Source: Chara braunii (Eukaryota > Streptophyta > Charophyceae > Charales > Characeae). From it: 33,438 nt of DNA. The stretch spans positions 3,630,336 through 3,663,773 of the forward strand of contig BFEA01000007.1 in the NCBI GenBank assembly GCA_003427395.1, in the 5' to 3' direction. Each line of letters begins with the position of its first letter. Position 1 is the first letter of the stretch. Positions 10,110-19,130 of this stretch are shown in pieces. The position numbers and the translations under genes were made by a program. The notes below the pieces were generated by a model. The model saw nothing but the letters and a program-made list of their open reading frames with translations, was not told the DNA's origin and ran no database searches.

Positions 10110-11419
10110 GAAGACAAGCCAGAACAAGAACAAGGGCGAGTCAAGGCAAAGGATATTGGAACTTAAGAGGTGGGAGCAAGAGTATAGGTAGAAGATGGAG
10201 TCGACACCGGGAGGGGGAGGCTCAAGGAGGTCACCCCCAGTGCAGGATGGTTCCTGGCAATTGGGCTCAAGTAGGGAGGGCTCAAGCGGGTGGCAAAACC
10301 CAGGATTGGCTTTTGGTGAACGGGTATGTACCAGGCCCCTGGCCCGGATCGGGACAGGCACTTGGCAATTCGAGCAGCGGCGTACCAGGATTAAATGGCA
10401 CACAAGCACCCGTACCGATAGGACAATACGGAGGACAAGCATCTGTACCGTCAGGCAGCCAGGTAATGGGGAACGTGGGTGCAATCGGCCTCGACCAAGG
10501 AGGCATAAGAGCGAATACACAAATGGTTGGGACTTCGGTTACGCATGGCCAGGCACAAGGAAACTCCGGGGCAGGAGCCTTTGGCCTCTTTGGGGAAGCC
10601 GCAAGGGGAGGAGGAGCTACGGGTGGAACACGGGGTGAGCAGGAATCGACCAGCACCCCCAACCGCTCAAGAGGCAAGGGAATGGGGAAACAACGAAGAC
10701 TAAGTTTGTCATCACATCCAGAGGTAACACCCGAGAACTCAAGAAGCTCAAGGGTATCAAGGGAAGACTCAGAGAAATCCGTCGGCCATGAAGTGAGGGC
10801 AGTCACACCAGGAAACAAGACCACTCGTGACAGAAGGTTAGCGACAACCGCCCGAGTGCAGGGAACGGAAATGCCACAGTATCTCCTCCCACTTCTGTGC
10901 ACTGAGGTCCGGAATGCGAAGTGGGTAATTGCTTGGCAAAAAGGGTTAGGCCCGTTATCCCTTTTTGCTCAAGTAGTCTCGGATTTACCGACGTTAGCGA
11001 TAATAGAGGATAGTCTGAGAACTCTGTACTTGGGAGCCTTCCCGGTACGCGTTATTCAGGATATACCCACGCCAAGGGTCCTGTTTGGCCCAACGGAAAA
11101 CAAGGTAAAGTTCTACCTACCAATTGTAAACGCGAGATTGACAGATAGCAAAGTCACGGAGCTCGAAGCACTTAGTCTCCGCCTTATCCCCCTGGCCTTG
11201 TTCGTTGAATGTAAGAAGCAAGAACTGGCAAGGCTGGTGATTTCCCCAATGATGATCCCAGCAGATGCGATAGCAGAGCTAAAAATTCGCCTCCCGAAAG
11301 ACAAGAGGTTAGATTCTCAGTTCATGCACTCGGCCCTCACTCAGGTTTGGAATGGAGGAGGAGCATCATCATCGGCCCAAATTCAACCGTCATTTGGCAG
11401 AAGCGATAGGAATGGTTAG
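10110..11419 (+). CDS. LINE B ORF1 fragment, Gly/Gln-rich linker plus conserved C-terminal domain
   Basis: An open frame runs from just after a TGA at 10104-10106 to the TAG at 11417-11419. The first internal Met is at 10247, giving 390 residues. The first part is Arg-rich and then Gly/Gln/Pro-rich low complexity. From about 10870 (PQYLLPLLCTEVRN) it contains the same C-terminal domain as LINE A and LINE C ORF1: a VIAWQ segment, LYLGAFPVRVIQD, LRLIPLALFVE and LPKDKRL motifs. The family role is RNA binding in the retrotransposition particle; the function of this C-terminal domain is unknown to me. The zinc knuckle is absent. The stop overlaps the ORF2 start: ATGGTTAG at 11412-11419 holds both the ORF2 ATG and the ORF1 TAG. 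Confidence 0.75.
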
Positions 11420-11785
11420 ATATCGAGTAGTCTCTTGGAATTTGCAAGGCTTTGGGGATACGACGGGTAGGGATAAGCGAATGAGGGTTAAGTTCTGGCT
11501 TCATGACAAGAAAGTCTCTATTGCGTGCCTACAGGAGACGAAACTCGGTCTGGAGAAGATTCAGGTATTAGGCAGATGGTGAGATGGACCGCAGATTTGG
11601 TCTGCAGCCAAAGGCACGAAAGGCTGTGTTGGGATCTTGGTACATAGGGGCACCTTGGCCCAGACATTGTAGATTACTTCGCTGATCTGTGGGGCCGTTG
11701 GGCCTGGGTGTTGTTCAAACAGAGAGATCTCGTGTGGGTTGTAGTCTCGGTATACGCACCAGTAAACAGGAGTGAGCGATATCCA
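11412..11785 (+). pseudogene. LINE B ORF2 N-terminus: first half of APE-type endonuclease
   Basis: Starts at the ATG overlapping the ORF1 stop (MVRYRVVSWNLQGFGDTT). It contains the endonuclease motifs SWNLQG and LQETKL (catalytic Glu), then LGRW followed by a TGA where LINE C has Trp. After one frameshift near 11660 it continues through DLWGRWAWVLF to VYAPVNRSER (catalytic Tyr). The later half of the domain (GGDLN, SDH) is found at 19131 onward. Non-functional as it stands. Confidence 0.85.
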
Positions 11786-13543
11786 GCGCATCAGTCCGGC
11801 ACCGCACAAGGCAGCGCGGGACCCTTCCGGCCGCGTCACGCAGGAGTTGGCCTAAATCCTCGTCGTGAATATACATGGAGCTTCCGCAAGCCGCTCCGAC
11901 CGAGTGCGCCAGCCATACCTCCCGCGAGCCACTACGACAGGATAGGACCTACGCGAGGCACGACTTACCTCCACCTTATGGGAGTTGTCACCTCCCTTCG
12001 GTGGGCGTATCCCCGCCGAGCTACCAATCCACAGTACGAAAGTTGATCAGTTGCAATCGCAGAGGTGGACCAGCCGAGGGCGTTTCTCATTCGCTGTAGC
12101 ATAGGGTGTACGCGTGATTTTACGCCTGCATCAGACCCGCACGCGAACCGACATCTTGGGGGGCTGAGGTCCCACGCGCGACTCGCCGTCGGTCGACTAG
12201 GACGCATCTCACTCACCACACATACATCATACTACGAACACAAAAATAAAACACACACACACACACATCAAACAATGAGGCAACACTCCTAGTCCCTTCA
12301 GTAGCCATCCCATAACCTTCTAACGCGGAAATCGGATGGGCGACGTGCACAAGACTTAGTATAAAACCGCGCGAAGGCAGGACCTACTCATATCGACTCG
12401 CAATGCAAGCGTACGCAAGCGGTCACAATGATGGCGTACTATGTAGTGCCCATACTCATGCGATCCTCTTTAATCTCGAGGGTCGCGTTCGACACTCAAG
12501 TGTCGGCTCACACTCGCCTTGAGGGATTGATCTCTCAACGCTGGACAACCGCCAAGTGCAGTTGAGAACCACACCCTCTCCTGCGCCCTGCGGAAAGTGG
12601 GTGGTACACAGGTTCATACCTGTGGTAGCAACTGTCTCTTATGGCCCTGGAGACCAACTCCATCATCTAGGGCCTGGAAATAAGTCAAGGGGTTTGACTT
12701 TGATGGCTGCCACGGACTACAACGTCCAACCATAGAAACTTCTAAAAACCAAAGGCTAAAAGGGAAAGTTCCATTTTCTCTCAAAAACATAATTTATTTA
12801 ACATTTACGTGTGGTCACTGTATGGCACACGAAACACTGAAGACACATATATTTACATATATAGAGAGGGTTATTTATATAGGACGATCACTTCTAGTAG
12901 TCAAAGTGAGACTTCTCTCAGGCATATATATGTATATGATCGCAGGCAGTCAAATCCAAAGTTCGAACCACCCGAACATACCTGCAATCACATCGAAGAG
13001 TCAACCAAAAGTCCATGCACTACGCGGGGTCAACTTCAACCACTCCCTGCACTCATATCCCTTGTTTTAACCATGCAGACCTCACTCTTGTGCAACTCTT
13101 CAAAATAAAATAGTCAGTATTTTTCTTTAAATGATCATTCATAATAAAGTCCGGGCAAAAACACAACAAAACAGTTCAAATCACAAGGCTAAAGCCTTTA
13201 GGTTGAGTGACAGGAGTGGATTGGAGTTGAGTCGTAAACCGACGAATCGGCAACCGACCTGTTATCAATGATAATAGAAGATGATCTTCGTAGGATCGAA
13301 CTGAATCTAGCTCAAGTCCTGAATCAATCGATTAAGAAGATCTGAAACACAAGACAAGTCAATCCTCAAGCTGAAATCATAAGTGTATGGAGAATACAGC
13401 TTCATTACACATTCTCACCCAAGATCCTTCTTCAAGCTAAGCCTAGACATGTCTCAAAGCCAGTGTCCAACGCAAGCCAGACCTATGGCAACATTTTTCC
13501 TATTTAGGGTGGATCGTCAAAATCGCCACCTGTCAAAATATAA

Positions 13544-13900
13544 TCTAACTCCTCTAAACTAAGAAAATTTCGGCAGCGCTTCCCGTAAGAAAAGTGTCTT
13601 TCCAAAATTTATATCAGCCTAAATATGAAGACAGAAATAGTCTTCAACTTTCCAAAGTGCAATTTTTGTCTAACTCCTCGAATTAGCAAAAATTTGGGCA
13701 ACACTCTCTTTAGAAAATGAGACTTTCCATATTTTTACTAAGTCATATATAAAATTTAGACAAGTTGAACTTTGAAAAGTCAAATTTTGACTAACTCATT
13801 GGATTTGCATAAATTTCGGCAGCGCTTCCCGTAAAGAAAGTGACTTACCAAGATTTATATAAACCCAAGTATAATAATTGATCCAAAAAAATGCAGAAAT
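13544..13900. repeat. three diverged tandem units of about 122 bp
   Basis: Units begin with TCTAACTCC (13544), GTCTAACTCC (about 13668) and GACTAACTCA (about 13789). Each continues with an AAATTTCGGCAGCGCTTCCC-like box (exact in units 1 and 3, eroded in unit 2) and then a GAAA(A/G)TGAC/TCTTTCC box. A related TTTCGGCAGAGCTCCCGC box lies at about 15272. No coding capacity. Confidence 0.75.
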
Positions 13901-14152
13901 CGACCTAAGTAAAAAACTTGGCTCAGAAAATGCAGGAATTTGAACGAACTCTTATCGCTCTAGCACGTGACGAGTCTCTAAAGCAACTATCTGTTAAACT
14001 GAAACTCAGACTAAGTAGCGATGTCACTCAACCACATGCAAGGTCAAACCACAAAGGTAAGTACTCTCACCAACCCAAATCACCTTTGGCAAACAAATAG
14101 TTCATAGTATTTCAATGATTTATCCTTTTATACCCAGCTTACATAGGGCATC

Positions 14153-14975
14153 GAGTTGGGTCATTCATCTTAGAAACAATGTCAACTTTTGACCTTAGTT
14201 ATACACGAACAGGTTGCGCAACTACTTTTTTTTCCATTTGGCATATGATTAAGCCATTCGTCTTAGAAACAATGCTTAGTCGCTCTGATCTTGTTTAAAT
14301 AGGCAAGTTGTGACGATATATATGAAATTAATATTCAAAAATGAGCGAAGGGCTGGACCATTCATCTTAGAAACAATGCTCAGCCGGCCCAAGTTACCTT
14401 CAGTTATAGCTCTTAGTTATACTCTCTTAATTTGTGATAAGGCTATAGTCAGACCATTCGTGTTAGAAACAATGTCTGGCTAACCTTGTTCTTATAAACA
14501 TATAGATATAAAAATATAGAAAACCTTATTCCCTTGTTCAAATTATAATCTTGAGGCCTTGAACTTAGACCATTCATCTTAGAAACAATATCCAGTCTTT
14601 GGCATGAATCTCCCTCAGAATAAAACAACCAAAAGAGTTGAGTCATTCGTCTTAGAAACAATGTTCGACCCTCTTTTCTCAGTCAAAAAAAAAAAACAGA
14701 GTACCCTTGGTCAAGACCCAGAGACTGTTCAAAAACCACCCAAAAATAAACAGCGACCAGATCATTCATCTTAGAAACAATGTCTGATCCTCAAAGTTTG
14801 CACAGTCAATACCCCAAAGAAACAACAACCAGACCATTTATCTTAGAAACTATATATGGCTGAATAAAATAAACATAGCGACCAAGCCACTCATCTTAGA
14901 AACAATGTTTGGCCCTTCTGAAAACAGAACAAAACACAACAGTCAGGTCATTCATCTTAGAAACAATGCCCGACC
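14153..14975. repeat. ten-copy stem-loop array with invariant core and covarying arms
   Basis: The 19-nt core CATTCATCTTAGAAACAAT starts at 14162, 14255, 14359, 14455, 14571, 14644, 14763, 14835, 14888 and 14949, with at most a few changes per copy and spacing of 53-119 bp. Bases just outside the core differ between copies but pair with each other: TAAGC/GCTTA (copy 2), GGCTGGAC/GCTCAGCC with one mismatch (3), TAGTCAGAC/GTCTGGCTA (4), CAGAT/GTCTG (7), CCAAGC/GTTTGG (9). Inside, ATT/AAT extends the stem past a bulged C and leaves a 12-nt loop, CATCTTAGAAAC. Copies 5 and 8 pair worst; both have A instead of G after the core. Compensatory change suggests selection or inheritance of a folded RNA or DNA hairpin. 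Function unknown. A poly(A)-signal-like AATAAA follows at 15067. Confidence 0.88.
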
Positions 14976-15066
14976 CTATAAGACTCATTCAAGCACAAGC
15001 AAAACTGCCTTCCTCCCAACCTTCCCCCTGATGTAACCCCTTTTTGTAATATGCTTTCATACAATC

Positions 15067-15072
15067 AATAAA
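15067..15072 (+). promoter_or_regulatory. possible polyadenylation signal downstream of the hairpin array
   Basis: AATAAA within CAATCAATAAAAACTG, preceded by a T-rich stretch with TTTTTGTAAT. This looks like the 3' end of a transcribed unit that would include the array at 14153-14975. A hexamer alone is weak evidence. Confidence 0.35.
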
Positions 15073-15884
15073 AACTGAAACTGAAGTTGCGCATGCATTT
15101 TTTTACTTAGTCTGGGTTATGTCCTGAAAGTCAAACCCAAAGTCAACAGAGGATGCATGTAGTATACTCAGTCAAACGTAGTAAGAAATACAGATAGGGG
15201 TCATAACGGGGTTTACAAGGGAAATCAATGATTACCTTTCAATTCCCTACCTCCAGAACTCCTCCTGAGTTTCGGCAGAGCTCCCGCAATTGGTGGGGCG
15301 AGCCTCCCACATAGGCTTTGGCATGGATTACGGGTTGCAATCCCGCCTGCCGCCTTCCTCTCAGAACCAATAGACCAGACTTAGAGTCAGAAGGGCAGAG
15401 GTAGAATGATTCAGTCTCTCAGATCCAAGGAAGTTCCACTCAGACTTGCGTCAAAGGGCCTTCAAATCTTCTACGCCTGAGGGCCCCGCAAAGGTGACCA
15501 AAACCGACAGTCTGGTCAACGTCGTCAAACTGCCGAAGTGGCCCCTCCTGACGAACTTCCAAATCACAACAATAACCTTTCTCCCCAAGCCTAAGCCACT
15601 CCTCCAAGTCGTCGCAGCGGCCTCCTTCATCGAGGCACGATAGTCCCTACGGTCGATGTAGCCAGCGGCAGCCAGCAATAACCAGTAGCAATTAGCAACT
15701 GCTACCAGTAACCCAGAAAACTCAGCTTCACCGGTTATCAAGAAAGAAAACACAGTCCTCCCCAATGCCAGGTACCTCCCCCAGGTCAAAGCGTGGCTGC
15801 AGTCCACAACAACCGCACCCCCAGTCCACAACAACTGCAACCCAAAGTCTGAGTCTGCCCCTGCTCACGCCCGACTCTCCTTCT

Positions 15885-16070
15885 ACTGCCCTGATGACTG
15901 GGAAGAGTTGCGCCGCAGCCCGCAGGTAAGTATTCAGCCTTACTGCTATCTCCCGCTGCTACTCTTGTTCAATCAGGACAGGCTGCGAACCAGCTAATCG
16001 GTAGGCATACAACGCATAACTCTCTTCCCCAGTGCTCCGTTGACTGGGACGAACAGCGCAACAGTCCGTA
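15885..16070. repeat. two diverged direct repeats, period about 150 bp
   Basis: TGATGACTGGGAAGAGTTGC followed by CGCAGCCCGCAG (about 15890-15925) resembles TTGACTGGGACGAACAGCGC followed by AACAGTCCGTAG (about 16040-16072). Diverged and without a recognised product. Confidence 0.55.
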
Positions 16071-16732
16071 GTAGGCTCAACAACCGCTGTTGTGGCTCAG
16101 TAGCCGAGGCAGACTGCGGAGCCCACCACAAAAGCGCAGCAAGGAATGTTGTGGCTTCTCAGCCCGTCCTTCCCTCCCCGTGATAGCCGCTGCGGTGCGG
16201 CCCAGCACCAGCAGCAAGGCTTCAACACGAAAAAGCGCGGCAGCCAGAAGCGCAGCACCCCTGCCACCCAACAATCCCAACCTTCAGTCACAGCAAGGAG
16301 CACAACACCTTTTCGATCCGGCAGGTGAGTTCACTTTCCCTCAGTCTTTCTGCCTCGCATGTCCCGTTTACTGTTTCCGCTTACCAAAAAAAATGACCGT
16401 TGCAGAGGTTGCCTCTCCAGACTTCAGTTCAGGGAACTACAAGGCCCCCGGACCTTCTTCCAGGGAACCTACACACGGCCCACTCGGAGCTTTCGTAGGT
16501 CCTCGTCAGTACACATTCTAGTACTGCATCTTCGACTTTCGGTTCATGCCGCATCACCGACCCTCCGCCAGTTACGAGGTAAGTTTCCATTAGCTTTCCC
16601 CACCTCCCTCGAGCTCATGGTCTCACACACAACCCATTTTTTCCATAACTACTAACCCACTGCCTCATCACTAAATACTAACGTTATCAATCAACTCGCT
16701 CACTATAAAAATGTTGGACTATCATTTTCCTT

Positions 16733-17294
16733 CACTCGATTTCAACAAGAATCGAGTGAAATCTCGGTTCTTTTTCTTTTATCGCCCCTTCTTCCTTCAT
16801 ATCCCACGCACTAACTTTCTCTACTAACTCCTGTTTCACTAATCTTCTCCTAATCCTATCCTCGAAATCCGGGTCGCCAGCCCCCAAAACCTCTGATTTC
16901 AATCCTCCCTCGTCCGATCCTGCCCGGAAACGAGGGAGATATACATCTTCCACCTCCTTTCCTCCTCACTCCTCGTCATCTCTGCGCGACCGTTTTCTTA
17001 CTAACTCCTAGCTCACATATCTAGAGCTAAAGCTAACATTACCATTCAATTTGCTCGACTTAGAAACCTCGGATTTGACTCCTCCCTTCCCCAAATCTAT
17101 CCATTATCGAGGGAGATACGCCCCTTCCCTTCTTCTTCTTTTCGCCTTCCACCATACCTCCGCGCACAGCTTTTTCTTTCTATCACCTATCTTACTAACC
17201 TTTCGTCGAAACTGACCTTACCATCGGCTTCGTCCGGGGCCAAAACCCCGGGATCGCCCCTTCCCTCTCTCGATTTCGTCAAGGATCGAGAGAG
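16733..17294. repeat. four-unit tandem array, each unit with a covarying hairpin
   Basis: Units of 172-183 bp. Each has a hairpin followed by a pyrimidine-rich stretch and a TACTAACTCC/TTACTAACC-like box. Hairpins: CACTCGATT/AATCGAGTG (16733-16758), CTCCCTCGT/ACGAGGGAG (16905-16938), CTCCCT/AGGGAG (17082-17115), CTCTCTCGAT/ATCGAGAGAG (17265-17294). Stem bases change together (A-T to T-A, C-G to T-A), so the fold is maintained while the sequence drifts. The third unit is weakest. No protein is encoded. A degenerate unit may precede 16733. Confidence 0.75.
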
Positions 17295-17862
17295 TTATGC
17301 CTTTCTCGTTGTGATACTCTCCGCCATCTCCCACTTTGTTCCCGCATGAACCTGGCAAGGCCCTACGTCCGGGTTCTCTTCCCCTTTTTCTATTTCCCCC
17401 CGCTTCCTACTTGTCCCGCTCCCCTTTCCACTTGGCTCCTCGCTGTTTTCCTCGACCCAAAAGCGCACAAGTGCGGCCTGCCGATGACCCCATCCGTTTC
17501 CCCTTTGGCCGGTAAGTAGCCGACGCGGTCACTCCGCCGTTCGACGCCCACACCCCCCAAACTTCTCCTTACCGCTAGGCCTTCGAACCACTTGCCCCCC
17601 CTCTTCCACATGTAGTACCCGGTGCAGTTTCTCGCCCGGGTTCACTCACCCCGTCATTGCCTCTTCCTGGTCTGCCCTTTGGTCAGCCTCGGTCAGGCGG
17701 GATCGGCCACTACCTTGGGCCATTAGCGGCCGCCCGTACATGGACAAAGATCATGGAATCGAGAGTGAGGGCCTACTGCAGGCCCGAGACACGGCTCCAT
17801 GCGGAGCAGTCCCGATGCAGATCTTTTAGTGGTAGTAGCAAATATTCAAATGAGAACTTTGA

Positions 17863-17864
<2 letters not shown>

Positions 17865-17896
<32 letters not shown>

Positions 17897-18019
17897 NNNN
17901 NNNNNNNNNNNNNNNNNNNNNNNNNNNNNNNNNNNNNNNNNNNNNNNNNNNNNNNNNNNNNNNNNNNNNNNNNNNNNNNNNNNNNNNNNNNNNNNNNNCC
18001 CCCCCCCCCCCCCCCCCCC
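17865..18019. other. C homopolymer broken by an assembly gap
   Basis: C run 17865-17896, 102 N (17897-17998), C run 17999-18019. The gap lies inside a homopolymer, so its true length is unknown. Any ORF crossing it (polyproline or polyglycine) is an artefact. Confidence 0.98.
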
Positions 18020-19130
18020 GAGGAGGGTTCTGGGCAAAACAAAGCCACACCGTGACCCCGCCCTGGCTCTTCGGCCGCTACCCATGTATAGTTCAACACC
18101 AACGGGACCTGGCGGGTAGGCTCAACTCAAACCTCTCACAACAGACGTCGGGGGCGGATTATACCACTGCCACAGCCCGTACCACCATCTGGTCGCGACC
18201 CCACAGGCCCACTCGGAGTGCTCTCCAAATTCCCTCGGCTCTCCAAGTGAGAAGTGAGGGAAGCCACGACCACTAACTCCACCATCCTTACGCACGTCGA
18301 CCTCTTTGGTCCGTGTTTCAAGACGGACAAGGTCGAGGAAATTTCGTCGGCACTTCGAGTACCCCTGAATCCACAGGTCAACCAAAAGAGACGTGCACTC
18401 GAGGTCCTCGACTGCCGTGACGGCCACCCGTGGCCGGTGTCACGTCCGACTTACAAAAAGTCAAAACAGTTGAATAATAATGACATCAAACAATAATAAT
18501 TAATGTTTTAGAAGTTTTTAATCGTTAAAATATGACGACGAGAAAAAAAGGAACCACTAGCGCGTCTCGATGCTGCTGACGGTAAAACCAAGGGAGGTAG
18601 CCGCGTCGGGCCCTCAACCCTTCGGTGTCCTACGTGCTATTCTGATCCCCTCACGTTGTCGCCGCTCGATCTCGATCCCTGAATCCTTTTGACGAAAGTC
18701 TGACGCTGTAACCAATAGTGCCCTGCGCAAGGCCGAGTCTAGTTTTGACGGACGCCTAAATAACTCGATACTGCGCGACGTGCAGACTTACCGAAACATT
18801 CCTAGTGCCACCTTGTCGTCGATGCCGTCCTCCGTACGTAAGCACAAGTCACAGGCAAGCGCACCAATAAAAAAAACTATTTTTAATCCTAGTTTAATCA
18901 GAGAGAAAATCTAAGCCGGCGACCAACGCCGGTTTTCACAATCATCAATCAAAGGTAAAAAGATCACGCGCGCCTCAAACCCTGCGCGCCCACACACTCT
19001 CTACTCTGGTCAACCATCTAGTCACGGAAAATCACAAACGCAGGCGTGCCTCACGCGAAATACTTAATATTTTAAACCAAACCTATTTTTTTCGTTGTTT
19101 GCAAAAAAAAACAGGGCGGATACCCTTGTA
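18020..19130. other. non-coding stretch before LINE B resumes
   Basis: I see no repeat array or protein family here. Base composition shifts from GC-rich (18020-18450) to AT-rich (18470-18540) and back. It ends just before the LINE endonuclease sequence resumes. Confidence 0.4.

Larger units (their letters stand above)
10110..11785 (+). mobile_element. LINE B, 5' part
   Basis: Plus-strand LINE fragment containing the linker and C-terminal domain of ORF1 and the first half of the ORF2 endonuclease. Homology to LINE C stops shortly after VYAPVNRSER (about 11785). LINE homology in the same orientation resumes at about 19131, at the equivalent point of the endonuclease, so the two parts are probably one copy split by 11786-19130. 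The N-terminal ORF1 domain and zinc knuckle are missing, so the copy is also 5' truncated or diverged there. Confidence 0.85.
11786..19130. other. array-rich segment that splits LINE B; no recognisable protein
   Basis: About 7.3 kb lying between the two parts of LINE B. No reverse transcriptase, transposase, integrase or other family is visible. It contains a CA run (12250-12268), a TATAAAAC sequence (12360-12367), four separate repeat arrays (13544-13900, 14153-14975, 15885-16070, 16733-17294), an AATAAA signal (15067-15072), a C run broken by an N gap (17865-18019) and AT-rich spacers. It may be a large non-autonomous element, but I found no matching LTRs or TIRs at its ends. A 27-bp stretch of the endonuclease (GTATxCGCAC...) appears at both borders, about 70% alike by eye. 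That could be a very old target duplication or just overlapping LINE fragments. Confidence 0.5.

Noticed and set aside
12950-12985. tRNA gene suggested by GTTCGAACC
   Set aside because: The bases on either side do not form a T-stem, and no acceptor or anticodon arm is present.
13918-14100. 60-codon ORF just before the hairpin array
   Set aside because: No similarity to any family I know, short, and in AT-rich repeat DNA; chance is the simplest explanation.
14153-14975. CRISPR-like reading of the ten repeats
   Set aside because: Spacing is irregular (53-119 bp), the spacers vary in length, the surroundings are eukaryotic LINEs, and no cas-like gene exists. The pairing of flanking arms is also not a CRISPR property.
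14050-16585. Multi-exon gene suggested by several AGGTAAGT or AGGTGAGT donors (about 14054, 15924, 16327, 16576)
   Set aside because: The sequence before the donors shows no protein similarity or consistent frame, and part of it is repeated. Without transcript data this cannot be called a gene.
17657-18119. Polyproline and polyglycine ORFs
   Set aside because: They run through a C homopolymer and an N gap, so they are assembly artefacts.
11786-19130. LTR retrotransposon
   Set aside because: No gag-pol domains, no primer-binding site next to a TG...CA boundary, and no matching long terminal repeats were found by eye.
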